47,800 nt of DNA from Eubacterium sp. GTDB lineage: Bacteria; Bacillota; Clostridia; Lachnospirales; Lachnospiraceae. A program made the position numbers and the translations under genes. A model generated the notes under the pieces. That model did no database searches and had not been told where the DNA came from. It worked only from the letters and a program-made list of their open reading frames with translations. This document shows, piece by piece, positions 26,451 to 34,483 of this stretch. Within the stretch, counting starts at the first letter, position 1. The number at the start of each line of letters is the position of its first letter. The DNA lies in contig JAEFAB010000039.1 of NCBI GenBank assembly GCA_016292095.1, forward strand, positions 1-47,800. Direction: 5' to 3'.

Positions 26451-27833
26451 ATGTATCAGTTAGATTTTGATGTTCCGGCAAAGCTGCATTTTACCGGAAT
26501 CGGTGGTGTTAGTATGAGTGGGTTGGCTGAAATTATGCTTACCCGTGGATTTGCAGTAAATGGTTCTGATTCCAAGGAATCAAAATTCACAAAACATTTG
26601 GAAAAATTAGGAGCACACGTTTTTTACGGACAGAAAGCTTCCAATGTAGAAGACGATGTTGTGGCTTTAATATATACTGCTGCAGTAAAGGAGGACAATC
26701 CTGAACTGGTAGCTGCAAAAGAAAAGAATATTCCGTTACTGACCCGTGCGGAATTTCTCGGACAGATTATGAAAAATTACAAGACCTCTATCGGTGTATC
26801 CGGTACTCACGGAAAGACAACGACAACTTCCATGATTTCACAGATCTTATTGGAAGCAGAAACTGATCCTACGATTTTAGTCGGTGGTATTATGCCGGCA
26901 ATTCACGGAAACACCCGCGTTGGTCATTCCGACCACATTATCACAGAGTCTTGTGAATATACAAACAGCTTTTTATCCTTCCCGCCGAAGGTAGGAATTA
27001 TTCTAAATGTTGCTGCGGATCATTTGGACTTCTTCAAAGACCTGGATGATATCCGTCACAGTTTCAAACAGTACGCTTCCCTGATTCCGGAAGATGGTGC
27101 ATTGATTATTAACAGTGACATTGATGATGTGGAATATTTTACAAAGGATTTGAAATGCAAAGTGATTACAGTAGGTTCCGATCCTGCAAAGAGTGATTAC
27201 AGCGCAGCCAATATAACCTTTGATGAATTTGCCCGTGGTTCCTATGACTTAGTGGTAAATGGCGAAACAAAAGCGCATATTACTTTAGGAGTAACCGGTA
27301 CACACAACATTTACAATTCCCTGGCAGCAATTGCTACTGCTCATGAACTGGGATTGAAAGATGAAGATATTTTAAAAGGCCTTCAGAGTTATGGCGGAAC
27401 CGACCGTCGTTTCCAATATAAAGGAACTTTTAACGGAGTAACCGTTGTGGATGACTATGCACATCACCCGGATGAAGTTCGTGCCACTTTGAAAACCGCG
27501 AAACACTATCCACACAATAAACTGTGGCTTGTATTCCAGCCACATACCTATACCCGTACCAAAGCATTGCTTCATGAATTTGCCAAAGAGCTTTCTGAAG
27601 CAGATGCAGTCATTTTATCTGACATTTATGCAGCCAGAGAAAAGAATACCATCGGTATTTCTTCTTTGGATTTGTTGAAGGAAATTGAAAAAACCGGTAA
27701 GGAAGCATACTATTTCCCTTCCTTTGAAGAAATTGAACAATTTTTATTAAAAAAATGTTCAGAAAATGATTTGTTAATAACTATGGGCGCCGGAGATGTA
27801 GTAAATATCGCGGATGACCTGGTTGAAAAATAA
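26451..27833 (+). CDS. murC: UDP-N-acetylmuramate--L-alanine ligase
   Basis: A 460-residue cytoplasmic enzyme that adds L-alanine to UDP-MurNAc with ATP, the first peptide step in peptidoglycan precursor synthesis. Seen: KLHFTGIGGVSMSGLAEI (UDP-binding), the P-loop GVSGTHGKTTTTSMIS, the central-domain TESCEYTNSFLSFPPKVGII and NVAADHLDFF, RRFQYKG, VVDDYAHHPDEV and the C-terminal LVFQPHTYTRTK, IYAAREKNTIGIS and TMGAGDV. The length matches the family. The ATG at 26451 follows ATGGAG. It stands alone on the plus strand after the divergent glgC promoter and is followed by its own terminator. Confidence 0.97.
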   Translation: MYQLDFDVPAKLHFTGIGGVSMSGLAEIMLTRGFAVNGSDSKESKFTKHLEKLGAHVFYGQKASNVEDDVVALIYTAAVKEDNPELVAAKEKNIPLLTRAEFLGQIMKNYKTSIGVSGTHGKTTTTSMISQILLEAETDPTILVGGIMPAIHGNTRVGHSDHIITESCEYTNSFLSFPPKVGIILNVAADHLDFFKDLDDIRHSFKQYASLIPEDGALIINSDIDDVEYFTKDLKCKVITVGSDPAKSDYSAANITFDEFARGSYDLVVNGETKAHITLGVTGTHNIYNSLAAIATAHELGLKDEDILKGLQSYGGTDRRFQYKGTFNGVTVVDDYAHHPDEVRATLKTAKHYPHNKLWLVFQPHTYTRTKALLHEFAKELSEADAVILSDIYAAREKNTIGISSLDLLKEIEKTGKEAYYFPSFEEIEQFLLKKCSENDLLITMGAGDVVNIADDLVEK

Positions 27834-27846
27834 TCTATTAACATTT

Positions 27847-27892
27847 CCACAAATTTTTGCTAATTTTTATTAACAAAGATTTGTGGTTTTTT
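27847..27892 (+). terminator. Intrinsic terminator after murC
   Basis: Stem CCACAAAT / ATTTGTGG (27847-27854 with 27879-27886) with a 24-base loop containing a smaller TTTG/CAAA pairing, followed by TTTTTTG. The stop codon lies 14 bases upstream. Confidence 0.8.
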
Positions 27893-27908
27893 GTTTACAT
27901 AACATCCT

Positions 27909-28048
27909 TTTCAGGCAACCTGTCCTACCCCTTTGGCAATGGGAAAAACGACAGTTTTCGACAATTTATTTTAAATTGTTATCATCATTATTAACATTAT
28001 TAACATCCGTTTGAAACCCTTTAATTATGGGACTTTCAGGCAATTTGT
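27909..28048 (+). repeat. Paired repeat (units A-B ... B-A) upstream of the dnaD-like gene
   Basis: Two short motifs occur twice each, all in the same orientation. Unit A is TTTCAGGCAAYYTGT (27909-27923 and 28034-28048). Unit B is CCCTTT-n6-TGGGA, about 16 bases (27929-27944 and 28017-28032). They flank an AT-rich core that contains the palindrome at 27961-27979. They lie 10-130 bases ahead of the promoter of the primosome genes, so they may be binding sites for a regulator. The repetition is seen directly; the role is unknown. Confidence 0.6.
27961..27979. promoter_or_regulatory. Perfect 8-3-8 palindrome
   Basis: ACAATTTA-TTT-TAAATTGT, a perfect inverted repeat in the centre of the flanking repeat pair, upstream of the promoter for the dnaD-dnaI-prs run. 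It is a candidate operator; no U-run or ribosome binding site accompanies it. Confidence 0.45.
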
Positions 28049-28052
28049 GACG

Positions 28053-28080
28053 TTGCTTTTTCCGTTTTTTTTGCTATACT
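28053..28080 (+). promoter_or_regulatory. Promoter of the dnaD-dnaI-prs run
   Basis: TTGCTT (28053-28058), a 16-base spacer and TATACT (28075-28080), about 44 bases before the start codon at 28124. Confidence 0.6.
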
Positions 28081-28123
28081 CTTTTAAGGAAAGACAAGAT
28101 TAACGAATAGAGAGTATTGTAAG

Positions 28124-29242
28124 ATGTGTAAATTAGTTTTAGACAGAGGAGCCTTTTCAGACTTCACATCTGTTTCAAATATTTTTATAGATGAATATAT
28201 GCCGAACGCAAATGGAGAATTTGTCAAAATTTACCTTCATTTATTACGCTTAGTAAACAGTGCCACTGCAATCCCTGCAGACTTTTCTACAGAACATATT
28301 GCAGATCAGTTCCAGCTGTTGGATTCTGATGTTATTCGTGCTCTGAATTACTGGTCAGATAGAGGACTTCTTTCTTTATCTTTTAATCGTAAGAATGAAA
28401 TCTCCGGTATTAAATTCGAACCGATTTCCAGAAAGGAATTGGTTGTGAATACTCCGGTTTTGGCAAAAGCTTCCGGTGAAAGTTTTTCTGCTCCGGTTCC
28501 GGAACCATCCGGTATCATTATTCCGGCAAAGAAGAAGTACACCGCTGCGGAAATTCGTCAGTTTTCCGAAGATGAAAGTCTTCAGCATCTGACATTTTTG
28601 GCACAGACCTATTTGGGAAAGACATTAAATTCTTCTGACATTAACAGTATTATCTATATGTTAAAAGGATTGGAGTTTGATGTAGACTTTATTGAATACA
28701 TCATGGAAACATGTATTTCTTTAGGTCAGAAAACACTGCGCAGCATTGAAAAACAGGCTGTTGAATATGCCCGTCGTGGAATCAACAATGCCGCAGACGC
28801 TAAAAATGACGAAATGCTTCGCCGTGCTATTTTCAAAAGTATCTATAAGATATTCGGACTGGATGCCAAGGCTCCGGTAAAAAAAGAAATCTCATATGTT
28901 TCTAAATGGACTACCGAATATGGTTTTTCCGATGAAATCATTTTAGAGGCTTGTAACCGCACCATGGAACATATCCACACAGGAAGTTTTCCATATACGG
29001 ATACTACGTTAACAAACTGGTACAATCATAAAGCGTTTTCAATGGAAGCCATTGAAGCGTTGGACAAGTCTCATTCCGAAGGTTTTCAGAAGACTGTAAA
29101 GCCAAAAGTTGCAACTTCTCGCAGCAAACGTCCAAAGTCTTTTGAACAGAGAAAATATGATTACAACGATTTGGAAAAGAAGTTATTGTCCAGCAGAGAC
29201 AAACGATTAAAGTCCTCAAAAAAGAGTGATGAAACCCTTTAG
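28124..29242 (+). CDS. DnaD/DnaB-type primosome protein
   Basis: A 372-residue helicase-loading protein of the DnaD/DnaB_2 family, which helps place the replicative helicase at the origin or at restart sites. Seen: an N-terminal winged-helix-like region (EYMPNANGEFVKIYLHLLRL, ALNYWSDRGLLSL), then two DnaB_2-type repeats, the first about residues 145-230 (AAEIRQFSEDESLQHLTFLA) and the second about 238-320, ending in YGFSDEIILEACNRTMEHIH and TLTNWYNHKAF. A basic, disordered C-terminal tail of about 45 residues follows. The start has only a weak GAGAG upstream. It is followed at eight bases by a DnaI-like loader, the same pairing as dnaB-dnaI in Bacillus subtilis, which strongly supports a replication role. 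Confidence 0.9.
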   Translation: MCKLVLDRGAFSDFTSVSNIFIDEYMPNANGEFVKIYLHLLRLVNSATAIPADFSTEHIADQFQLLDSDVIRALNYWSDRGLLSLSFNRKNEISGIKFEPISRKELVVNTPVLAKASGESFSAPVPEPSGIIIPAKKKYTAAEIRQFSEDESLQHLTFLAQTYLGKTLNSSDINSIIYMLKGLEFDVDFIEYIMETCISLGQKTLRSIEKQAVEYARRGINNAADAKNDEMLRRAIFKSIYKIFGLDAKAPVKKEISYVSKWTTEYGFSDEIILEACNRTMEHIHTGSFPYTDTTLTNWYNHKAFSMEAIEALDKSHSEGFQKTVKPKVATSRSKRPKSFEQRKYDYNDLEKKLLSSRDKRLKSSKKSDETL

Positions 29243-29250
29243 GAGTATTT

Positions 29251-30243
29251 ATGGCAATTACAAGAGAACAGGCGGACATTATTGCAAACCGTTATAATGG
29301 CCGTCGCATTACAAACAAACTGAAGATGGAAGAACGGATTCAAGAGGTTTATGCCCTTATTCCGGAAATGGCCGATTTAGACCGCGAAGTATCCGGTCTG
29401 GCACTTCGGGCCACCAAGAATGCTTTGGCTGGCGATTCTTCCTATAAAGACAGTCTGAAAGAAGATATTGCCATAATCTCTGAAAGGAAGAAAGCACTTC
29501 TTTTAGCAAATCACTTTCCTGCAGATTATCTGGATGAGATTTTCACCTGTCCGGATTGTCGGGATACAGGTTATGTAAACCAGGCACCTTGCCATTGTCT
29601 GAAAGATGAAATTGTCAAGTTGCTCTACTCCCGCTCCGAATTGCAGGAAATACTGAACAGGGAAAACTTCGATTCCTTTGATTATTCCCTTTATTCGGAC
29701 GATTATATCGACGAAACAACCGGCATTTCCGCTGCCGAAAATATTGAGACAGTTATCGATCATTGTCATTATTTTATAAATCACTTTGACAAAACCTTTG
29801 ATAATCTGCTATTCTATGGCAGGGCAGGTACAGGAAAGACCTTCCTGATTAACTGTATTGCGAAGGAATTGATTGAAAAATCATACTCCGTAATCTACTT
29901 ATCTGCTGTGCAATTATTTGATTTAATGGCTGATTACTCTTTCAGAAGAGATAATCATTCCGTTTATTCACAAATCAGCATGGACGAACTGATACATTGC
30001 GACCTGCTGATTATCGACGATCTTGGTACGGAGATGACCAACTCCTTTACGGACTCATCCCTGTTTGATTGTCTTAACGAACGTCTTATCCATCAGAAAT
30101 CGACGGTAATCTCCACGAATCTTTCCTTGCAGGAATTGCAGGATCGATACGAGGAACGTATCTTTTCCCGGGCAGCCGGAAACTATACACCACTGAAGAT
30201 TTTTGGTGATGATATAAGAATAAAAAAGAATTATACACTTTAA
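29251..30243 (+). CDS. DnaI/DnaC-like helicase-loader ATPase
   Basis: A 330-residue AAA+ ATPase of the DnaC/DnaI/IstB group, which loads the replicative helicase onto DNA. Seen: a helical N-terminal third, a zinc-binding segment FTCPDCRDTGYVNQAPCHC (about residues 94-112), Walker A GRAGTGKTFL (about 191-200), Walker B LLIIDDLGTE (about 251-260), the sensor-I VISTNLS and the arginine-finger-region ERIFSRAAGNY. AGGAG sits five bases before the ATG at 29251, which is eight bases after the DnaD-like gene, so both are expressed together. The zinc motif matches that of DnaI-type proteins. A transposon IstB is unlikely because no transposase is adjacent. Confidence 0.92.
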   Translation: MAITREQADIIANRYNGRRITNKLKMEERIQEVYALIPEMADLDREVSGLALRATKNALAGDSSYKDSLKEDIAIISERKKALLLANHFPADYLDEIFTCPDCRDTGYVNQAPCHCLKDEIVKLLYSRSELQEILNRENFDSFDYSLYSDDYIDETTGISAAENIETVIDHCHYFINHFDKTFDNLLFYGRAGTGKTFLINCIAKELIEKSYSVIYLSAVQLFDLMADYSFRRDNHSVYSQISMDELIHCDLLIIDDLGTEMTNSFTDSSLFDCLNERLIHQKSTVISTNLSLQELQDRYEERIFSRAAGNYTPLKIFGDDIRIKKNYTL

Positions 30244-30268
30244 ACATTTACAATGGAGGAATTTTCAA

Positions 30269-31444
30269 ATGGTAAACCAAAAGTATGTTGAATCAATCCC
30301 AGTAGGACCTTTAGCAATTGTTGCTCTTTCAGGCAGCAAGCAGTTATGTGATACTGTTGATGCTTACATCAGTGACTGGAGAAAGGAACGTCTTGCTTCC
30401 AAAGAATCTCCAATCACATATCAGGGTTATGTGAAAGACTCATATCTCTTAAACGTTAGCACTCCTAGATTTGGTACCGGAGAAGCTAAATGTTCTTTGG
30501 CAGACTCTGTCAGAGGATGTGACCTTTATATTATTGATGACGTTACAAACTACAGCATTGAATACACTGTATGCGGACATAAGAATCATATGTCTCCTGA
30601 TGATCACTATGCTGATATCAAGAGAGTCATTGCCGCAGCTGCAGGAAAAGCTCATCGAATCACTGTTATTATGCCTTTCCTTTATGAAAGCAGACAGCAC
30701 AGACGTACAGCAAGAGAATCTATGGACTGTGCAGTAATGCTTCAGGAATTAGTAAACATGGGCGTAGATAACATTTTAACTTTCGATGCTCACGATCCTA
30801 GAGTGAACAATGCAATTCCGGTTAGCGGGTTTGAATCCATCATGCCAACATACCAGTTTATTAAAAACCTTCTTAAAAATGTTGATGACCTTAAAATAGA
30901 TGCAGATCACTTGATGATGATCAGCCCGGACGAAGGTGCTATGGGCAGAGTTGTTTATTACGCAAACGTTCTTGGCGTGAATATGGGAATGTTCTATAAG
31001 AGACGTGACTATACAACAATCGTTGACGGTAGAAACCCTATCGTTGCTCATGAATATCTTGGTGAATCTGTAGAAGGAAAAGACGTAATCATCGTTGATG
31101 ATATGATTTCTTCCGGTGACAGTATGTTAGACGTTGCTAAGCAGTTAAAGATGCGTAAAGCAAACAGAGTATTTGTTGCTTCTACATTTGGTCTTTTCAC
31201 AAACGGCTTAGAGAAGTTTGACGAAGCTTATGAACAGGGCTTAATCAGCAAAGTAATGACAACAAACTGTGTATACCAGACTCCTGAATTATTGGAAAGA
31301 GAATGGTACATCAATGTTGATGTTGCGAAATACACAGCATTATTCATCGATAAATTGAACCATGACAGTTCTATCAGCGATCTTCTCAATCCATACGAAA
31401 AGATCAAAAAGCGTGTTACAAAATACACAGAAAGCCAGAAATAA
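30269..31444 (+). CDS. prs: Ribose-phosphate pyrophosphokinase (long form)
   Basis: A 391-residue enzyme that makes PRPP from ribose-5-phosphate and ATP for nucleotide, histidine and tryptophan synthesis. Seen: the ATP-side motif LYIIDDVTNYS, the flexible-loop region MPFLYESRQHRRTARESMDC, the active-site FDAHDPRVNNAIP, SPDEGAMGRVVYY, and the PRPP-binding loop VIIVDDMISSGDSMLDVAK. It is about 70 residues longer than the usual bacterial Prs (near 317), with an extension at the start and extra residues near the end; this long form occurs in clostridial genomes. GGAGG lies before the ATG. A strong bidirectional terminator follows the gene. It may share the upstream transcript with the DnaI-like gene 25 bases away. 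Confidence 0.9.
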   Translation: MVNQKYVESIPVGPLAIVALSGSKQLCDTVDAYISDWRKERLASKESPITYQGYVKDSYLLNVSTPRFGTGEAKCSLADSVRGCDLYIIDDVTNYSIEYTVCGHKNHMSPDDHYADIKRVIAAAAGKAHRITVIMPFLYESRQHRRTARESMDCAVMLQELVNMGVDNILTFDAHDPRVNNAIPVSGFESIMPTYQFIKNLLKNVDDLKIDADHLMMISPDEGAMGRVVYYANVLGVNMGMFYKRRDYTTIVDGRNPIVAHEYLGESVEGKDVIIVDDMISSGDSMLDVAKQLKMRKANRVFVASTFGLFTNGLEKFDEAYEQGLISKVMTTNCVYQTPELLEREWYINVDVAKYTALFIDKLNHDSSISDLLNPYEKIKKRVTKYTESQK

Positions 31445-31460
31445 TTATTTCAAAACATAA

Positions 31461-31497
31461 GAAAACCGGCGTTGGTAAAATCCAATGCCGGTTTTTT
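31461..31497. terminator. Bidirectional intrinsic terminator between prs and yhaN
   Basis: Stem CCGGCGTTGG / CCAATGCCGG (31466-31475 with 31482-31491, one G-U pair), loop TAAAAT, followed by TTTTTT on the plus strand and TTTTC on the minus strand. It serves the convergent prs and yhaN genes. Confidence 0.92.
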
Positions 31498-31498
31498 A

Positions 31499-33400
31499 TT
31501 ACAATCGAATAAAATTATAATCCAGTCCTAACTTATCTGCTAAAAGTTTTTCTCTGGTATGGCAGGAGAATAATACAACCTGCTCCATATTTTCAGACAT
31601 ATAACGCAGTGTATTTCCCATACGCTTGTTGTCATACATTGCGAAGGCATCATCCAGTAAAATCGGCTTTTTGTCCTTCTCAAAGATAATATCCGTAGCT
31701 GCCAGACGAAGTGACATATAAATCTGTTCTACCGTTCCTTTACTCAATTTATTAGAAGCGATTAGACTGCTCTTTCCTTCAACGGAAATATTCAGACGTT
31801 CATCTATAGAAACTTTGTCATATTTTCCGTTTGTAATATGTCCCATGTATTCGGAAGCCTTTTCATTTAACTTTCTTCCGAAGCTGTTTCTGATTTCTGT
31901 GGCAATTTCTTCAATTTCTTCCTTTGCCTGTTGCAATGCCTGAATTTCCTGTTTTGCATTCTGAATGTTTTCTTCTCGCTGGCGCAACTCTTCGATTCTC
32001 TTTTCGGTCTCAATGTCCCGTTCTTTCTTTTGCTCCAGTACCCATTGAGATTTGGAAATTTCATCCTGAACCTGACGTTTTTCTGTCTGCAGCTTCTTCA
32101 AATCATCACTGTAATCATCCAGACCGAATTCTTTTTGTTCCTCAATGCGAATCATATTCTGAACACTTTCCAGGCTTTCTTTTTTTCTTTCAACCTGACG
32201 TTCTGTATATACTTCTTCATGTTTTGCTGCTTCTAGGCGTTCCAAAATCTGTCGTAATTCTTTAATGACAAAAAGTTTTTCCTCCTTCTGTTTTCTGTTA
32301 ACAACAAATTTAAATACAGATAACACCAGAAAGAAAAATGCTGCAGTAAAGCAAATCACCGGCTTAAACCAAACCGATGGAATATACAATCGCTGGTAAT
32401 TTACAAACAACATTCCCAAACCGATTCCGATACATGCCATCATCATAATGATTAAGGCAATCGGAATATTACTTCGGTTCATTACCTTATCATAAACCTT
32501 TTCCATGGTTTGTCTGGAATCTATCCCTCGATTCATTAACTGCGACTGCAATTCTTCTTTATGTTCAATGACTTTCGCCAGGGTAGCTGAATTCTTCTCC
32601 AAATCAGCAGTCAGTGAAATTGCTTCCTGATAAAGGTTTTCCTTACGCTCATTCTGTTTTGCCAGTTCTTCCAGACGCTTTGCATCCAAAGCAGAAAGTT
32701 CTTTTTCACGAACTTCCACCTGAGCCAGTTCTCCCTGTTTCTGTTCAATTTCCGCTACAATTCCCTGCTGCTCTGCTTCTGATACTTCCAACTGCTCCTG
32801 TGCGTTAAAAATGGATTTTCGGATAATATCTTCTTCCGTAATCTTGTACTCGGAAGAAATCTTTTTCTTCTGACTGTCCAAATCCAGAAATGCTTTCTTA
32901 ATATCGATCTCCATTGACTTTGTAGAGCCGATATTTGCAGCATAATTTTTCAGAATTCCTTCCAGTTCTTTATCCGTACTGCTTCCCAACTGGCTGATGC
33001 TGATGGTGTTGTAATAACACTTTTCATCCAGTCCGGAAAACAGCTGTGCAATTTCTTCCTCGGAAAGAATATTTCCTGTATCTTCATTGATAACCTGAAA
33101 ATTCCGGTGCTCTTTATTGAAATTTCTTTCAATGCGATAATTCACCCCTTCATTTTCGATTCTCATTGTTCCCTGATAGTTTGCCGGATTTTCCCAAGGC
33201 TCGTACTTTGTATACAAGTCATTTGCACTTGCTTTTCCCCTCTGTCTTTCGATTCCAAAAAGCATTGCCCTGATAAAAGTATGTAATGTGGTTTTTCCCG
33301 CTTCGTTTTCGCCGTAAATAATGTTTAATCCGGGTTTTAAGGAAACAGACTGATGATTAAATTTTCCAAAATTAATCAAATGCATTTCTTTGATAATCAT
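31499..33400 (-). CDS. YhaN-like SMC-type ATPase with a transmembrane hairpin
   Basis: A 633-residue SbcC/Rad50-like ATPase, closest to YhaN of Bacillus subtilis. Seen: Walker A GENEAGKTT (30-38) within LNIIYGENEAGKTTLHTFIR, Q-loop region YTKYEPWENPANYQG, a long coiled coil (about 175-300), two hydrophobic helices (about 312-334 and 345-366) separated by a short loop, a second coiled coil (about 385-500), the signature SKGTVEQIYMSLRLA and Walker B ILLDDAFAMYDNKRMG. The hairpin replaces the usual zinc-hook apex and should anchor the coiled coil in the membrane. The ATG overlaps the end of the yhaO gene by four bases (ATGA). With YhaO it probably forms an SbcCD-like nuclease complex for DNA damage. 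YhaN of B. subtilis is longer. Confidence 0.82.
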   Translation of the reverse strand: MIIKEMHLINFGKFNHQSVSLKPGLNIIYGENEAGKTTLHTFIRAMLFGIERQRGKASANDLYTKYEPWENPANYQGTMRIENEGVNYRIERNFNKEHRNFQVINEDTGNILSEEEIAQLFSGLDEKCYYNTISISQLGSSTDKELEGILKNYAANIGSTKSMEIDIKKAFLDLDSQKKKISSEYKITEEDIIRKSIFNAQEQLEVSEAEQQGIVAEIEQKQGELAQVEVREKELSALDAKRLEELAKQNERKENLYQEAISLTADLEKNSATLAKVIEHKEELQSQLMNRGIDSRQTMEKVYDKVMNRSNIPIALIIMMMACIGIGLGMLFVNYQRLYIPSVWFKPVICFTAAFFFLVLSVFKFVVNRKQKEEKLFVIKELRQILERLEAAKHEEVYTERQVERKKESLESVQNMIRIEEQKEFGLDDYSDDLKKLQTEKRQVQDEISKSQWVLEQKKERDIETEKRIEELRQREENIQNAKQEIQALQQAKEEIEEIATEIRNSFGRKLNEKASEYMGHITNGKYDKVSIDERLNISVEGKSSLIASNKLSKGTVEQIYMSLRLAATDIIFEKDKKPILLDDAFAMYDNKRMGNTLRYMSENMEQVVLFSCHTREKLLADKLGLDYNFIRL

Positions 33401-34461
33401 ATTCTGTCCTCCATTGCATCTAACAATGCTTTTGTTCCATAGTAAAGTGTTTTCTGTTCCAATGGGCTCAGCGGCTCATGGTCCAGATGTTTTTGAATAA
33501 ACATTCCGAGAATATTATCTTTATTCTCCTCATATAATTCTTCAAAATCAAAGTCCGGTACTGTTTCGTCCTGAACACTGACAATATTTCCCAGTCCTTC
33601 AATATCCGAAGGATAAATTTCAAAGTCCGGATTGCGATAGCCGTCTAAAATAATCATGTACATATTGTCTTCGCCACTTTCTGTGATGGCATCTTTCAGA
33701 CGATGACGCAATTCCATATTGGTAATCTTCGGATTAACCGTATAAGTCAGTTCCTTATAACTTCTTTTTGCAAATGGAATAAATTCGATATCCAAACGGT
33801 CTTTTTCCAAAATACCGCTGATATAACCTCTTTCCCCAATATCTCCGCAATCAATCGGTTCCAAGGAGCCGCAATACGCAATTTTATTCTTTTCATCAAT
33901 ATCCGGAATATGAATGTGCCCCATTGCCACATAATCAAAACCGGACATGGCTATTTTTCTGCGATTAATCGGAATGTGCTTTTCATCCCCTCCATGACCT
34001 ACCAGAATATTAATCTGTTCCGGCTCATCCACAATAATGTGGTCATAAAGTGGGTCGGTGATTTCATTTTCAAAATAACTGAGTCCGTACACGTAGGCAT
34101 TCAGCTTTGGTAATGCAATCTTCTGTATATTTTTATCATTGAAGAACAACACATTGTTGCTCCACTGAAAGTCTTTGTAAAAAGATCCCTTCTTAATGGC
34201 ATCATGATTTCCCGCGCAAAGAACAACGGTCGTATCCGGAATCGTGGAAAACAAATAATCTACTTCCTTCAATTCGCGAAGCAATGGCTGTCTGTGAAAC
34301 AAATCACCGGAAATAATCAGTAAATCTACCGGGTTGATTTTTATTTCTTTAATGAGCCTTTCGAAAGTATTCCAGATTTCGTCACCTCGTTTTTGTCCCC
34401 ATTCTCTTTTGCTTTCAGGATTAGCTCCCAGATGAATGTCACCTGTATGAATAAATCTCAT
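33397..34461 (-). CDS. YhaO/SbcD-like metallophosphoesterase nuclease
   Basis: A 354-residue calcineurin-like phosphoesterase of the SbcD/Mre11/YhaO group, likely the nuclease partner of the downstream ATPase. Seen: the five metal-binding motifs, FIHTGDIHLGA (residues 3-13), IISGDLFHRQ, VVLCAGNHDA, LVGHGG and AMGHIHIPD, followed by a C-terminal capping region to about residue 354. The length fits the family. AAGGAGGAACT lies before the ATG at 34461. The gene is 22 bases after the unrecognised membrane protein and overlaps the yhaN gene by four bases. Family members act as exonuclease/endonuclease on DNA ends; the substrate of this one is inferred. Confidence 0.88.
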   Translation of the reverse strand: MRFIHTGDIHLGANPESKREWGQKRGDEIWNTFERLIKEIKINPVDLLIISGDLFHRQPLLRELKEVDYLFSTIPDTTVVLCAGNHDAIKKGSFYKDFQWSNNVLFFNDKNIQKIALPKLNAYVYGLSYFENEITDPLYDHIIVDEPEQINILVGHGGDEKHIPINRRKIAMSGFDYVAMGHIHIPDIDEKNKIAYCGSLEPIDCGDIGERGYISGILEKDRLDIEFIPFAKRSYKELTYTVNPKITNMELRHRLKDAITESGEDNMYMIILDGYRNPDFEIYPSDIEGLGNIVSVQDETVPDFDFEELYEENKDNILGMFIQKHLDHEPLSPLEQKTLYYGTKALLDAMEDRI

Positions 34462-34483
34462 AGTTCCTCCTTCGTTTTACCAA

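Noticed and set aside
29251..30243. IstB-type transposition ATPase
   Set aside because: Although IstB and DnaC/DnaI share the ATPase domain, no transposase or terminal repeats are near, and a DnaD-like gene precedes it as in the replication pair of Firmicutes.
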